Program-made: the position numbers and the translations under genes
Assembly: GCA_030248225.1 (NCBI GenBank)
Contig: JASANE010011690.1
Span: forward strand, 1 to 64,000
Source: Trileptium ribeirensis
Taxonomy: Eukaryota > Nematoda > Enoplea > Enoplida > Thoracostomopsidae
DNA: 64,000 nt
Reading direction: 5' to 3'
Notes under the pieces: generated by a model
What the model saw: the letters and a program-made list of their open reading frames with translations, nothing else
Told to the model about the DNA's origin: nothing
Database searches by the model: none
In this document: positions 35,195-47,294 of the stretch, in pieces
Layout of the letters: every line of letters begins with the position of its first letter
How positions within the stretch are numbered: position 1 is the first letter of the stretch

Positions 35195-35649
35195 CAAGAG
35201 TGCATTAGGGGAGAGAATGACACTTCCTACGCTCACACGTAAACCCGTGTTTGATGACTTTCGGCATGACCCCCCCAGGTTTTTGGGGGGAATCGAGATG
35301 CACTGACCTCCCAGATTTTGGGGGAGGGTAGCTCGAACCCTCCCCCCCCCCCAGTTTTTTGGGAGGAAGGGGAATAGGTCAGACCCCCCATTTTAGGGGG
35401 GTCGGTTAAACCAGCAGCTGCTTATAACCCGACCCCCCAAAATGGAGAGCCCGACCTATCCTCCCAAAGACTGAGGAGCGGGGGTCCTAGCTAACTCCCG
35501 CAAAATCTGGGAGGACGGGATCAGTGCATCTCAACCCCCCTTCCCTCCAAAAAAACTAGGCGGGGGTCACGATAACACGCCCGCGTCATCAGACACGGGT
35601 TTACGTGTGAGTGCAGGGCAATGTCATAATCTTCCCTAATGCAGTCTTG
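35195..35649. mobile_element. GC-rich hairpin MITE, right arm
   Basis: Inverted counterpart of 21802-22255, with ATATTAC duplications at 35188-35194 and 35650-35656. The interior differs slightly (homopolymer lengths, a few substitutions). Confidence 0.75.
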
Positions 35650-35736
35650 ATATTACTAACAACGATATTTTAGGATAAATGAAAGCCAAAATTAAAGTGT
35701 GAATTTTATGAACCCAAAACATTATGAATTTTATAG

Positions 35737-36000
35737 CCGCGGAAAAATTCTCAGGTGTATATGGGGTTTGGGTATCTCGGGGGAGGGGAATTTTTTAGAT
35801 TTTTAGGAGCTCATATTTTACCCAATTTTGCTAAATTTTCGCCAATTTACTGTATTTTTGTTACTTTTGGATATTTTGTCAAAATTTTGCCATTTTGCAT
35901 TAATGTTTGCCAGATTTTCCCAAATTTTGCCAAATTTCCCAAAATTTCCTTTGGCGAAGAGGGGTTGATGTGGATTGAGGAGGTTCGAGTCCTACCTAAC
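35737..36000 (+). repeat. GCAAAATT-rich tract with a B-box-like motif, right arm
   Basis: Mirror of 21454-21720, with GGTTCGAGTCC at 35982-35992. An 84-codon frame across it (35755-36009) is low-complexity and not recognised. Confidence 0.35.
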
Positions 36001-36699
36001 CCCGCTTAGCGCACCTATGCGTTAAATCAGTTCTATGCCCCCAAAATATTGCCAAATCTTATGATAAACATGAATTAGTAATTTCTTAATTGTTACACAT
36101 AACGTTATGAATGAGTATATATTTTAAGGGTTTGAGTTATGAAGAATTCATATTTTCAGCTTAAAAGATACAATGTTTCACACGGAAATCTTTGACACTC
36201 AAATCAGCTCCAATACATAATATAACAACGCATCATGTTTAACTTTTTAACGCCTGCAGTTGTTCGACAACAACCAATAATATTTCAAAGTGTTGTGCTA
36301 ACTAAATTCGTCGAATGTACTGCATGATAGTATGCGTGTTGTTGTTCGCTCTGTTTGCGACGAGTCTTAAGAATCTGAGCAATAGCTCTAAAACAACTCA
36401 ATGACTAGCGAAGGTAGCTTTCAGATTCGATATTTTTCGATACTACTAATTGTTCATCATTGTTTGAAGTGCAAATTAATTCAGCACGTAAAAAGTTAAA
36501 ATTTGGCAAATTTTTTATACAACAATATGTGGTATAACAACTTTGTGTGCGTCGGATACTGGTGATAATATATGTAACTAAAATATCATTAATTATTTAC
36601 AAAACTAACAACCTCGCTTTCAATTACATAAAGATTAGCCGAATAATTATAAGTTCGTTCAAATAATTGAACGAAACTATAATTATGTGTTTGGGCAGT

Positions 36700-37430
36700 T
36701 TTCTTACAGCACATCGTACCTAACGTGATTCATTCACATTAATTGCACAGCGATCGAAAGCGATCAAGTATTTATTATAAATTTTGCCGTGTCCTTCCGT
36801 TTGGGCAGTTTTCTTACCGCACATCGTACCTAGCCTGATTCATTCACATTAATTGCACAGCGATCGAAAGCGATCAAGTATTTATTAGTATCTGCACTGA
36901 TGAATTTTGCCGTGTCCTTCCGTTTGGGCAGTATCTTACAGCACATCGTACCTAACGTGATTCATTCACATTAATTGTACAGCGATCGAAAGCGATCAAG
37001 TATTTATTTGTATCTGCACTGATGAATTTTGCTGTGTCCTTCCGTTTGGGCAGTTTTCTTACCGCACATCGTACCTAACGTGATTCATTCACATTAATTG
37101 CACAGCGATCGAAAGCGATCAAGTATTTATTTGTATCTGCACTGATGAATTTTGCCATGTCCTTCCGTTTGGGCAGTTTTCTTACCGCACATCGTACCTT
37201 ACGTGATTCATTCACATTAATTGCACAGCGATCGAAAGCGATCAAGTATTTATTTGTATCTGCACTGATGAATTTTGCCGTGTCCTTCCGTTTGGGCAGT
37301 TTTCTTACCGCACATCTTACCTAACGTGATTAATTCACATTAATTACACAGCGGTCGAATCGACCAAGGACTTATTTGTATCTGCACTGATGAATTTTGC
37401 CGTGTCCCTCCGCTTGGGCAGTTTTCTCAA
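36700..37430 (-). repeat. About 120-bp tandem repeat, 6-7 units, right arm
   Basis: Inverted copy of the array at 20040-20760, with more regular units (122 bp). The individual units are more alike here than in the left arm, so the arrays have evolved separately or been homogenised since duplication. Confidence 0.88.
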
Positions 37431-37439
37431 AATATCTCA

Positions 37440-39119
37440 TCGACGAACAAAGATATTCCCGCGGGCTGTTTAGCATATTATAGCCTATACTGTGGTTTTC
37501 ATTCCCACGATACTATATAGCTTTCATCACTGCAATTTATCCATGAGATATGGTAGACCCCGTTAAAGTGGCACCCCTCAATTTTTGACTGAAAGAAAAT
37601 ATTTGTAGATATTTTTCAAAACACGGAGTCCCAAACGTGCCCATTTTAACCCTTTATATATAACATTTTATGATGATAGTTTCTAAACAGTATATGGTTA
37701 TTATAAAGGTTTCTGATTTCGAAACTGTTGATAGCGGTGAGGCAAATTATGTGACTGATGTCCGTTTTTAAACCGCACTGTTCCTTCTGGGAACCCTGCT
37801 TCAGCAGTGTAGAATTTTGTGGCTTGCAGTTAAATACTATATTTTGTTGCATTTGAGATTATAAAAATTTTCAAGTATGCTGATACGATGGTGTGATTTA
37901 TTTGAACTTATTTGTAACCGGTGTTGATTTGTCAGAATGGTACAGTATCCCCTGGGACCCCCTAGAACCGTGAATGATTTCGTGATATTCAATATAATGC
38001 AATAGTTTATCAAAGCCTTTGATGCAGTTCCTCTTAACAAGTTAATACACTAACTCTCTCGTTTAGGCAATACCGGTCACCTATTGAACTCGACCAAAAG
38101 TTTAGCGCGAATTTCGTCTTAAAGTTTATTTAGCTACTTTGAACTGTACCGAGTTATATCGGGCTTGCATCAAAGACAAGTGTTGCAACCAGCCGAATTT
38201 ATATTGTATATAAATGATCTATTTTGTAAAATACATTAATAATGTAAAGTGCAAGATTTTTGCCGGCGACATTAAACTGTATGAAGAAGTTACAAAGTTG
38301 ATTTATCCACAAGCTGTTGTCTTGTATACAAACTGCTCTTAAATACGTTTAAAACTGGACACTCGCGTGGCAGCTAAATATGACAGCAACAAGGTGCCAA
38401 GCGTGTCATATAAACAAGGCCAGTGAATGCAAAGGCCGTGTCTACCCTAGGTAGACAATAAATTTCTGTTGTCCTTTCTTTCCATGATCTAAGTGTAACG
38501 ATATCTTACGACTTGAAGCTAACGTTACAACTTAATATCAAAGACTTATTGCAACCGATTGCAACGCTTCAGCTGAAATATCTAAAATTTAAGGCGACTG
38601 CGCTTTGATCTAGCAATAGTATGCAAAAGTTCGCATGGTGAAATTGAAATTAAGACAAGAGAACTATTCCAATTAGTTGAAAGTACATTTCACGTGGTCA
38701 TTCAATAAGGATGCATAAGACAAAATCTAGGACTAACCTACTAAGCCACGCTTTTACATCAGTATAGAATAAGCTTCATGAGAAGATAAATAAGCAGCCG
38801 TTGATCCACGCTTAAAACTCGCATGTGCTTAGAGAACTGCTAAACCAAATTAACCTAAATCATTTTCTAAATTATAACAGAAACCTCTAAGCAGATGTAA
38901 GAGGGAAGAGCTTGCCCCCAGATTTCTGCTGGACTACTTGGTACATATACTGTCCAACTGTTCTAGAGTTACTTTCATGATTACTTTATACTTTGCACCG
39001 TTTCCTATTAAACAGTTGTCGTTCTTTAGCTTTCTATCACACTGCTGTTGCATTTAAAATATACCATTATATTTTACAGCAAACTTATGGTACTGTATTG
39101 TAATTTGTTGCACCTGTGA
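37440..39119. other. AT-rich arm sequence, no gene seen, right arm
   Basis: Mirror of 18311-20039. It contains only short unrecognised frames (37646-37852 and 37837-38040 minus). Confidence 0.55.
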
Positions 39120-39590
39120 TTACGAAGGTTGTCGAGGCTGCTGAAAACGATGACATAATTGATTTGAATATATATGTTACTGATGTGACATTTTTATAAC
39201 GGCACTGCATCAGTTCGGATCCCCTCTCCCATGAACATCGCATAATTTCGTGGTTTCCGAACTTAGTGTCGAATTTTGTTGCATCTGCGGTTGTGCGATT
39301 ACATAGGTTTTCAAGGATGCTGAAAACGATGCAGTTACTGATTTAACGGCATCTTTGACCAACGCGTCCTTTTTGGAATGGCGCTGTATCAACGCGGAAT
39401 CAACCCCCTGATACATGCATGCTTGTGTGGCATCTGTGATTTTAAAAGTTGTTGAAGTTGCTGAAAACATGAAGTGATATTCCGCAATTATAATGTTCGC
39501 TGCCCACTCGTAGGTTGACCCATCCTCTAGTATGTGCACGTACTGCGCACTGCTAGGCAAAGGGCCACGATGCTCGTTATGCTATAGTGC
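39120..39590. repeat. Degenerate direct repeats beside the 5' LTR, right arm
   Basis: Mirror of 17797-18310. A 116-codon frame on the minus strand (39210-39560) spans two repeat copies. It is not open in the left arm and shows no recognised domain, so I treat it as a chance frame. Confidence 0.5.
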
Positions 39591-40011
39591 TGTAGCGACT
39601 TCTGGCTAAGAATAGCGGAAGCGGAAAACACGCACATGTCGCTCAAGTTTTCTCTATTGGAATAGTATTGATCAGTCCCCGATGAGAAATAAAACGTTTT
39701 GCTGTTTTATCTGGATTCGAAGCAACCTTTGATAATCTTTGCGACTATTATACTAGCCGTTGTTCTTTCTCTGAGAATATATTATAGAGATTGTGGATAC
39801 AGTATACTTCGTTCGAAGCAAGAATAATCCCGAAAATGAATGAACACGAATACGGAGATCTGAGCCTATATAAGGTGACGTCCACATTCTGGAAGAACAA
39901 TGTTTAGTTTTCTGTTCGCTGATACCACTTGTTTACCAATAAACTAATTCGTTTGTCATCATTGCTTTAGTAGTACCGCAAGTGTTCAGTTGCATAAATA
40001 AATCTTTTACA
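39591..40011 (+). repeat. 5' LTR of the right-arm Gypsy element
   Basis: 421 bp, starts TGTAGCGACTTCTGGC and ends AAATCTTTTACA. A TATA box (CTATATAAGG, about 39866) and AATAAA (about 39939) give a plausible U3/R layout. TGGTGAACCCG at 40013 is the candidate primer-binding site. Confidence 0.88.
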
Positions 40012-40123
40012 ATGGTGAACCCGTCACGGGCACGTCAGCCGCTTTTATTCCAGGTGTTTTTTGGTGTTGCTGTCTTTATCACCAGTCTTGGGGCACCCGC
40101 CGTTCGTTCAGCTACAATATTCG

Positions 40124-41375
40124 ATGGTGTTCAAGCCTAATCGTCACGATACGAATTTCCGTGGGCCTGGGTGCCAAGTCACCTCAAACGACCCTCGTCC
40201 CGCCGCAAACGCGGTCGAGCGAAATACCAAAAGCCCATTGTGGGAATCGTTTCAATCGGAGTGTCACAGTTAACTGGTCAATGCCTCAACAGCCGACAAG
40301 CGACATCCCTCCGCGTCCTCCTGGTGATCGGGTACATCGAACAAAATCCTTGACCTATCAATTTGTCGCAACAGAACAAAGATACATTGGGGCATGTTGC
40401 AACTCCTCAAGTCGAGTGACGAACCATTTGTCTTGCCCGACTAAGGAGGACATTATTGCACGACTGACCCCTTTCGAACCGGATGTCATCGCGCTAGCTC
40501 ACAGCCAATTAACGATCGCAAGGTTTCGAGGTGCCGCTGCGGTCGAAGCCAATCAACACGTGGGTACCCAATCGTTACAATTCCATACGCTGCCACAGTT
40601 CAATCCAAAGACCCTGCAATCGAGATTCAACCAGATCAATCAAATTCTTGGCAACGTCAGTGACGACGTGCAGAATCGCAACATCCTCCGTGTGGTTGAC
40701 AATTCGATGATACACGAATCGGGCGGCAACCTCAATGCGTCCTACGGTGACCTGAAATGCACGCAGATCAAGCACTACGCTGACAGCGACAACCGCCGCC
40801 TACGCAAGCTGCTAGCCGAAAAGGACTTAAAGCAGTTAGCCCTCAAGCGCACTCCGGGAACTCTTTCAGTTGTTTCGTCTGCAGTTCCTCAAGGAGTTCT
40901 ACCCGAGCGAATTCGCCTCACGCTTATCAAGATGGACACGTAAGAGTTTGAATAGCTGGCCCGCATCGCTGACACAGATCGCCGATCCAAGCTTGGTCAA
41001 TCGAGTGCGCTCGGTGCAATCGGTATTCGCCAAAAAGGTCGATCAATGGCAATCATTAGATCAAGGAATAAATAGCTGAGCTGAGCTCAAGCCGTTCGTC
41101 AGCTCTCGAATCGAAGCAACGCCAAGCGATCGCCGACAGTATAGTGGACAAGCCGACGCCTACTTCGACAAAGGTCGTCGCAAATCGAAAAGATACAGGT
41201 CAAGGCCGCAATCACGCAACCGTTCAACCGGCCTGTGTTGGTATCACAACAAGTTTGGCGATAAAGCGCAACATTGCTATGGTGCCGAATTCTGTTCGTT
41301 TAAGCGACAATCTGACGCAGACGGACAACGACATTCCACTCTAGGGTCCGGGAAATTGGTAACCCCATTTGCTAG
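40124..41375 (+). pseudogene. gag: Gag of the Gypsy element, right arm (broken)
   Basis: The likely start is the ATG at 40124 (MVFKPNRHDT). A frame of 260 codons (40161-40943) covers most of Gag, including IKHYADSDNRRLRKLLAE, without the shift seen in the left copy near 16990, but it breaks at about 40830-40940. Near 41233 the plus strand reads CWYHNKFGDKAQHC followed by YGAEFC, giving C-x2-H-x9-C-x5-C, the four-residue CHCC-type knuckle of the CsRn1 clade with a somewhat long last spacing. Comparing the two arms shows which lesions arose after duplication. Confidence 0.8.
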
Positions 41376-42700
41376 AACAGCAGGCTGTGGGGGGGCATCC
41401 ATGCTGTGTTTATCGGCGTTTAACCGTTCGGTCGTTTCATTGGAAGCTCAATATCATTCCTTCCCCGTCTAGTGCGCCGAACTTACATGCCCATCCGCTC
41501 CGAACGCATAATATTTCCATGCTGTCAACGGTACCCCAGTCGAAATCGAAAGCACATGCGCGATGTCGTTTCAACTTGATGGTTTCTCGAACAAAGTACT
41601 CGTGGGTCTTCTCTGTCACCAACGTTGGAAACCCAATACTCGGCGTGATTTTCTCTGCCACTACAGGTTTCGCAGTTGAATGCGTCAACAACTGCCTAAT
41701 TCCCGGCCCTCGAACGATCCCGTCCAACCGCGTGTAGCTCAGCGATAACTTCCGCGCAGTCAAATCTGGGATTTCGGGTAGATATGCCTAGATTTTCCGA
41801 GCCGGTCAATAAGCGCTTAGGGCAATTCCCCAACATTTTCAAACCGGTAAATGCATTCACCCGCCCAGTCCACGGCATCGAGTATCGAATTGTTACAAGA
41901 GGGCCTCCGTGTTTCAAGCGCCCGCGACGTTTAATCGGACAAAAACTACAAAACGCAAGAGAGGTGTTCGCCGAGCGGGAGCAACATGGCGTCGTCTATC
42001 GCGGGGATTCCCGTTATGCCTCCGCTGTACACATGGTGCCGAAGTCCGGCACTCAGAAACACCATGCCGTCCGAACCGGTGACTACAGCAACCTCAACCA
42101 ACAAACGGTTCCGGCTCGCTCCCCATGCCAAATTTTTCAAAGATCTACCTCGAGATATGTACGGCACGTCAGTTTTCTCGAATCTGGATCTAGTGTGTGC
42201 CTAAACTCAAATCCCTGTCGCTAAGCAAGATCAACCGAAAACGGCGATTGCTAATCCGTTCGAACTTTTCCTATTTCGACGGATGTTCTTCGGTTTCGAA
42301 ATCCCGCGCAAAATTTTCAGCGCCTAATGGATTCGATATTTACAGACGTCCCATCCGTCAAAGTATATTTGGACGACATCCTGGTAGCAAGTAACGATCC
42401 GGAACATCATCTGCTGCATCTTGATGAAGTTTTCCGTCGCCTCGACAAACACGGACTTCGCCTATGGCCGAATAAGTGCGTCCTTTTCGCCTCGAAAGTC
42501 AATTTTGGCGGGGTCGAAGTCGATGCCGACGATGTTCGCCCAATGTCGATCAAAATAAAAGCGATAACCGATCAGCCTTCCGGAAACGCTCAAGGACTTG
42601 CGACGTTTCCTAGGAGTGGCCGGATTCTATCATCGATTCGTCAAGGCGTTTTCAAAGGTTGTTGCTGCGCTCACGGGCTTAACTCGCGGCAGATCTAACA
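41376..42700 (+). pseudogene. pol: Protease and reverse transcriptase, right arm (frameshifted)
   Basis: Contains the same CGGAS in place of a DTGAS-type protease site (about 41387), then protease (NPILGVIF, where the left arm has NPILGRDFL) and reverse transcriptase in at least four frames: 41784-42224 (fingers), 42197-42394, and 42327-42698 with VYLDDILVAS (YLDD at 42366-42377). A frameshift near 42580 breaks the thumb, which the left arm keeps. Non-functional. Confidence 0.8.
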
Positions 42701-43587
42701 AAGGCAATTTCAAACTCATTTGAACAACTGAAGCCGACAAGGCCTTCCATGATTTGAAGGCTGCTCTCGTCAGCGCTGTCACTCCGGATTTTCCTCATCC
42801 GGCAGCTAAAATTCAACTACCTACCAACGCCTCAGGGACTACCGTTGGTGGAGCGTTTGAGTCAAATTATAAATATGGGAGACAGGTCAGCCGCTCGCGT
42901 TCTATTCGGAGAAGCTCACCGAACTCGAGTTGAGGAAATCGACATTCGACAAGGAACTACTGGCTATATTCAAGGCCTTGAAACATTTCTCGTGGCTCCA
43001 GAGTTTACTGGATAAGTCGATTTCTGTATCCATTTCTCGAGTTTACTGGATAAGTCGATTCGGTCTTACCCGCGTTCTAATTTCCTATCGCGTGGCCAAT
43101 TCGAATAAGCATTGTGGTCGTCCTTAATGGAACAATTGGGAATCGACCGTCGCCGAACCACCGAGTACCATCCCGCATGCAACGGAGCTGTTGAACGATT
43201 CCACCGGACGCTCAAGGCGGGCCTTCGTTCACATGGCGCCACCAAATCATGGAAAACGTCACTTCCGCTGGTCCTTCTAGCTATCCGATCAGAGTTCAAT
43301 GACAAAGGCTTTATTTACTCCTTGTCAAATGGTGTTTGGTTCAAGCATCGAGTTGCCGCATCATTATTTCACACTCCAACCTGCAGCGAACATTTCTGAA
43401 CACAACTTCATGACAAGATTGTTTGCTAGGATCCGCCAAATCAATACACCCGAGTGCTGTCATTCAGCACCATGGTGTATCCCTCCTGATCTGGCGGCTG
43501 CCCGTCATGTGTGAATTCGAGACGATTCTGTAAAATCGACTCTTCAACCTCGATACGTTAGACCTTTCGATGTCAAAGATCGAGACG
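42701..43587 (+). pseudogene. pol: RNase H remnant and integrase core C-terminal part, right arm
   Basis: RNase H is interrupted by stops near 42720 and a changed segment near 42855. LRKSTFDKELLAIFKALKHF is kept at 42927-42985. The deletion junction with two copies of a 21-bp motif follows (about 43011-43069). The integrase segment SLMEQLGIDRRRTTEYHP, then NGAVERFHRTLKAGL, is identical to the left arm (43112-43399). Next come the FTPCQMVFGSS block and the GPY/F-like module. Confidence 0.8.
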
Positions 43588-44009
43588 ACAAATCTGTCGT
43601 CGTTCAGATGCGAGACGGCGAGGACCGGGTCGGTACCGATCGTGTGAAATGTTCGTTTCCTGCCCGACGGCAATAAAGACGTGCCGGCTCGAATTGATGC
43701 AACGAATCCAAACCACAACCCTCCGAGAAAAAGGACGGTCATCATAGCGAAGGTTCGAAATTGGCCGTATTGGCCTGCACAGGTCATTGCGCCAGACGGG
43801 ACGGAGCTTGCAACACTCAAGCATCTCCACAAGAATCGATTGCTGTGAAGTTCTTCGGAACTAACCATTTGGCATTCGTTTCTCAGTCGGCTACTCAATC
43901 ATTCCGCCCGACTACAACTGCAAATCGTCAGTATCTCCTCAAAGCATACGAGATAGCCCGGAACTTCAAGACGCCCGCAAGTGCTGCAAAAGCCGATAGC
44001 GCGGTTTGA
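43588..44009 (+). pseudogene. Integrase tail with PWWP domain, right arm (frameshifted)
   Basis: Mirror of 13318-13782. The PWWP coding sequence is recognisable in two frames: IIAKVRNWPYWPAQV at about 43735-43790 and VKFFGTNHLAFV through LLKAYEIARNF at about 43846-43970. A 2-nt difference at about 43822-43828 (AAGCATCTCC, where the left arm has AAGCGTCC) shifts the frame inside the loop between the first and second strands, and another extra base lies at about 43655. A TGA at 44007-44009 stands where the left arm has an arginine codon. The protein sequence outside these lesions is almost unchanged from the left arm. Confidence 0.82.
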
Positions 44010-44056
44010 TTCCTTCTCCGTTTGTGGTCAGCGCTCCGCTTAAACCGGGGGAGTTC

Positions 44057-44481
44057 TGTAGCGACTTCTGGCTAAGAATAGCGGAAGCGGAAAACACTCA
44101 CATGTCGCTCAAGTTTTCTCTGTTGGAATAGTATTGATCAGTCCCAGATGAGGAATAAAACGTTTTGCTGTTTTATCTGGATTCGAAGCAACCTTTTATA
44201 ATCTTTGCGACTATTATACTAGCCATTATTACTTTTCTCTGAGAATATATTATTACGATTATCAATACAGTCTACTTCATTCGGGACAGGGACAATGCCG
44301 AAAATGAATGAAAACGAATACGGAGATCTGAGACTATATAAGGGAATGTCCACATTCTGGAAGACCAATATTTAGTTTTCTGTTCGCATGATACCACGTA
44401 GTTTACCAATAAACTAATTTGTTTGTCATCATTGCTTTAGTAGTACCGCGAGTGTTCAGTTGCATAAATAAATCTTTTACA
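44057..44481 (+). repeat. 3' LTR of the right-arm Gypsy element
   Basis: 425 bp with TGTA...TACA ends. The polypurine tract CCGGGGGAGTTC lies just upstream (about 44045-44056). It carries the same TATA-region variant (ACTATATAAGGGAATG) as the left arm's 3' LTR. Confidence 0.88.
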
Positions 44482-47291
44482 ATTCTTGTTACACTGTGAC
44501 GATTAGACTTTATGAGACACTACAATCTTTGTTCGACAACTTATGTTTTGCACAGTGCCTATAGTGTTACACGGCTTGTAAAAACAAAGCTAGATCTTGC
44601 ACGTTGTTTGTAACGGTAACCAAATTTGCTACACGATTCTGTAATGATGAGTAATATCTTTGAACGGCAGTTGCATCAAGAATCATAGTAGCTGCACGAC
44701 TGGGTAAAAAGAACTGAGAATATTGCACTCCGTCATTGTTACCCTAACGGTTGTAGTTACACTATTTCTGTCGTAATCCTTTGCGGAAAGAGTAAAGAAA
44801 TCCAAAATATGTGCACAGATCGCAGTAAGTTATGCGATGACTACTGAGCGTTTAGTGATGGTTACACTTTATCTATCTCGAGCGACCGAAATTACTCATT
44901 CGCGCAACAAGGGGAAATGAAAACATTGCACATATATGCGATTAGTGACTATTGTAAGTTTTGCGTGCCGTTAAAAATCCATAAATTTATGAAGCCAAAG
45001 CTAATTCAGTTCATTGGAAAGAAATCGTGCCTTGCTTGACACAACAAAATCTTATTAGAGCGCAACCATACAAGAATGACAATGGCATGGTTTTTACACA
45101 AAGCCAACAAGACTGAAGTCACTGAACCTCAACCATGACGCTGATATAGGACAGCCGATTTTAGGTACTCTACATGCAAATCTATTTGCTGAACTAGCTT
45201 CAAACTAAGCTAAGCAGCTTCTAAACCAGTTTCTAAATTAATTTGTTTTGTAGCTGTTTCAACGATCTTTCGAACAGCGTCAGTACGGTTCCAAATTCAA
45301 CTATTACAATCACCATATTGCCAAACAGTTGTAGATATTAGTCCGATAAAAAAGCGTATAGCACTTGGGAGATATTAGACTACATATATTAACTTTATTA
45401 AGTATTCCGGTCACTAAGTGGCTACTGAAACTGTGTAACTGGTAATTCCTAAATCTGCCTTTAGAGCTGATCACCCTTGTTTGTATTCGGGATATAGTCG
45501 TGTTGCTTTGACTTGGTTTCTAAGCAACTACAATTATAGTTAAATTCCCGTGTCGAGGATCAATGAGTTGGTTACGTTAAATGTCTGCCATTAGCATTGA
45601 CATTCCTGCTTGCAAACGATATTGTCAACCAATCGTGCTGTTCTGAAAATCATTTTAGAAGTTTCTATATGCAATGCTATATGTCGCACTGTTGACAAAC
45701 ATTAATTACTTTAATTTTAAATGTACTAAATAATTTATCCTAGTGCAACCGACGTATGTTTAAATTTGTCATTAATTAAAGAAACAGATAATATTACAAA
45801 TGATTCAGCATTTCCAAAGCGTTACAACAGTGAAAGTATTGAGAATGTTTTTATTCAGTGAAATGCAAATAGATGCTTTACATTTATTGCGATAGATACC
45901 ATTTTAAACACCAACCAGACAATTACTGGGCATCAATAAATTGGATACAACCAGCAATTGCAAAACTGTGGGTGGATCAAAAATAGCACAGTAATTTGAA
46001 AATTTTGTGAGTACTGATAAATTGGACGCATTCATTTCATTCTCCGGGTAAAATCAATACCCAGTAATTTTATTTTTTGTGGTTCAAATTTTATTTACCC
46101 ATTCAGTTTTTAGGTAGACAATCTATAATTTGTTTATTTTTCTAATGATATTACCTAAAGATGACATGGGCAACAACCAATAACCAAGCCAGGCTTACAA
46201 TAAACAAATTGACAAGAGTATTTTGTTTACCTTTAACTGGATTGTTTGTTGTCCTCAAAACTCAGTTTACGTCAAAGCTGTTCTCGTGAAAACACTTAAA
46301 ATAAAACAAATTTACACGTTTATTCACAGACCGAATTAATGGACCAATTATTAATTGCACAGTGGTATGCTGTAGATATATATAACGTGTCATGTGTGTG
46401 CAGTTGGCCATGATCCCAATGTAACTGTCGTATATATCCCCAAGTTCCTCATATCTTCTACATGTTTTGGAAATTTTGCCACGTAATAGCTAAAAATTTT
46501 CTCTGACACTTTGGCGAGTGTAGGGGCACATGGAATAAATAAGGCCTAGGGTGGGCCTTCTAAGAGTATTACGTACTAACACGTGCTATTTGCTACTAGT
46601 ATACATCTCCATAAGATTTCCTTTATAACATTACTGTGGTCTGTCTTAGACAAACAACAGTAAGTTATTGTTTGACAAATGTATAATAGGAGCCTCAGCT
46701 CTAAAGTTTTAAAAATGCAATTTATGAAAACAATATCAACAAAATATCAAACAGATATATCAACTCTATATTTCCCGTTAGTCCGTTACATATACATTCT
46801 CGCTCCTCTTTCAAAATAAATACTGTAAAGTGAATGAATTTTAACATTTTGCTTCTAAACCTCAAGAGCCCAAAACATTTTGGAATGCTGAGAACTTTGT
46901 TCTCTCAGTTATTGATTAATTTCGTATGCATAAATAGCAAATGGCTGGCTAGCAAATGAGTATCATTATTAAAACGAATGATGTAAAGAACAATAACAAG
47001 TCGACATTATATACCAATTATTTGTTGATCGTTATTGTTATTCATTTGAACACTCAGAAGAAAATAAAATCATTAAAACTGAACCTGCGTAATGGAAATA
47101 CTAGTTTCTGAATTATATCTTATGGCGGTTGATATGTTGGTTTGGTGATACTTTCAGACGTTAGTATAAAACTGCATTGGAAAATATTAACCGAACAAGC
47201 TTGGAACATCGTTGAGTGACACTTCCAGGCAAGATTTGAGTGTTGGTTTTTTGAAACGAAATGGGTTACAGCAGTTATGCAATCTTACTGG
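44482..47291. other. AT-rich arm sequence, no gene seen, right arm
   Basis: Mirror of 10111-12913. Similarity is clear throughout, with substitutions and small indels every few tens of bases. No coding region or RNA gene is supported. Confidence 0.6.
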
Positions 47292-47294
47292 TTA

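Larger units (their letters stand above)
39591..44481 (+). mobile_element. Ty3/Gypsy LTR retrotransposon, right-arm copy
   Basis: Plus-strand mirror of 12914-17796, with 5' LTR 39591-40011, internal region and 3' LTR 44057-44481. It has the same internal deletion and the same protease substitution but independent frameshifts. No target duplication is visible (AGTGC before, ATTCT after). The copy came from the arm duplication, not from transposition, because sequence beyond both LTRs also matches. Confidence 0.9.

Noticed and set aside
39210..39560. 116-codon minus-strand frame beside the 5' LTR as a host gene
   Set aside because: It spans degenerate repeats and is interrupted in the mirror arm; no recognised domain.
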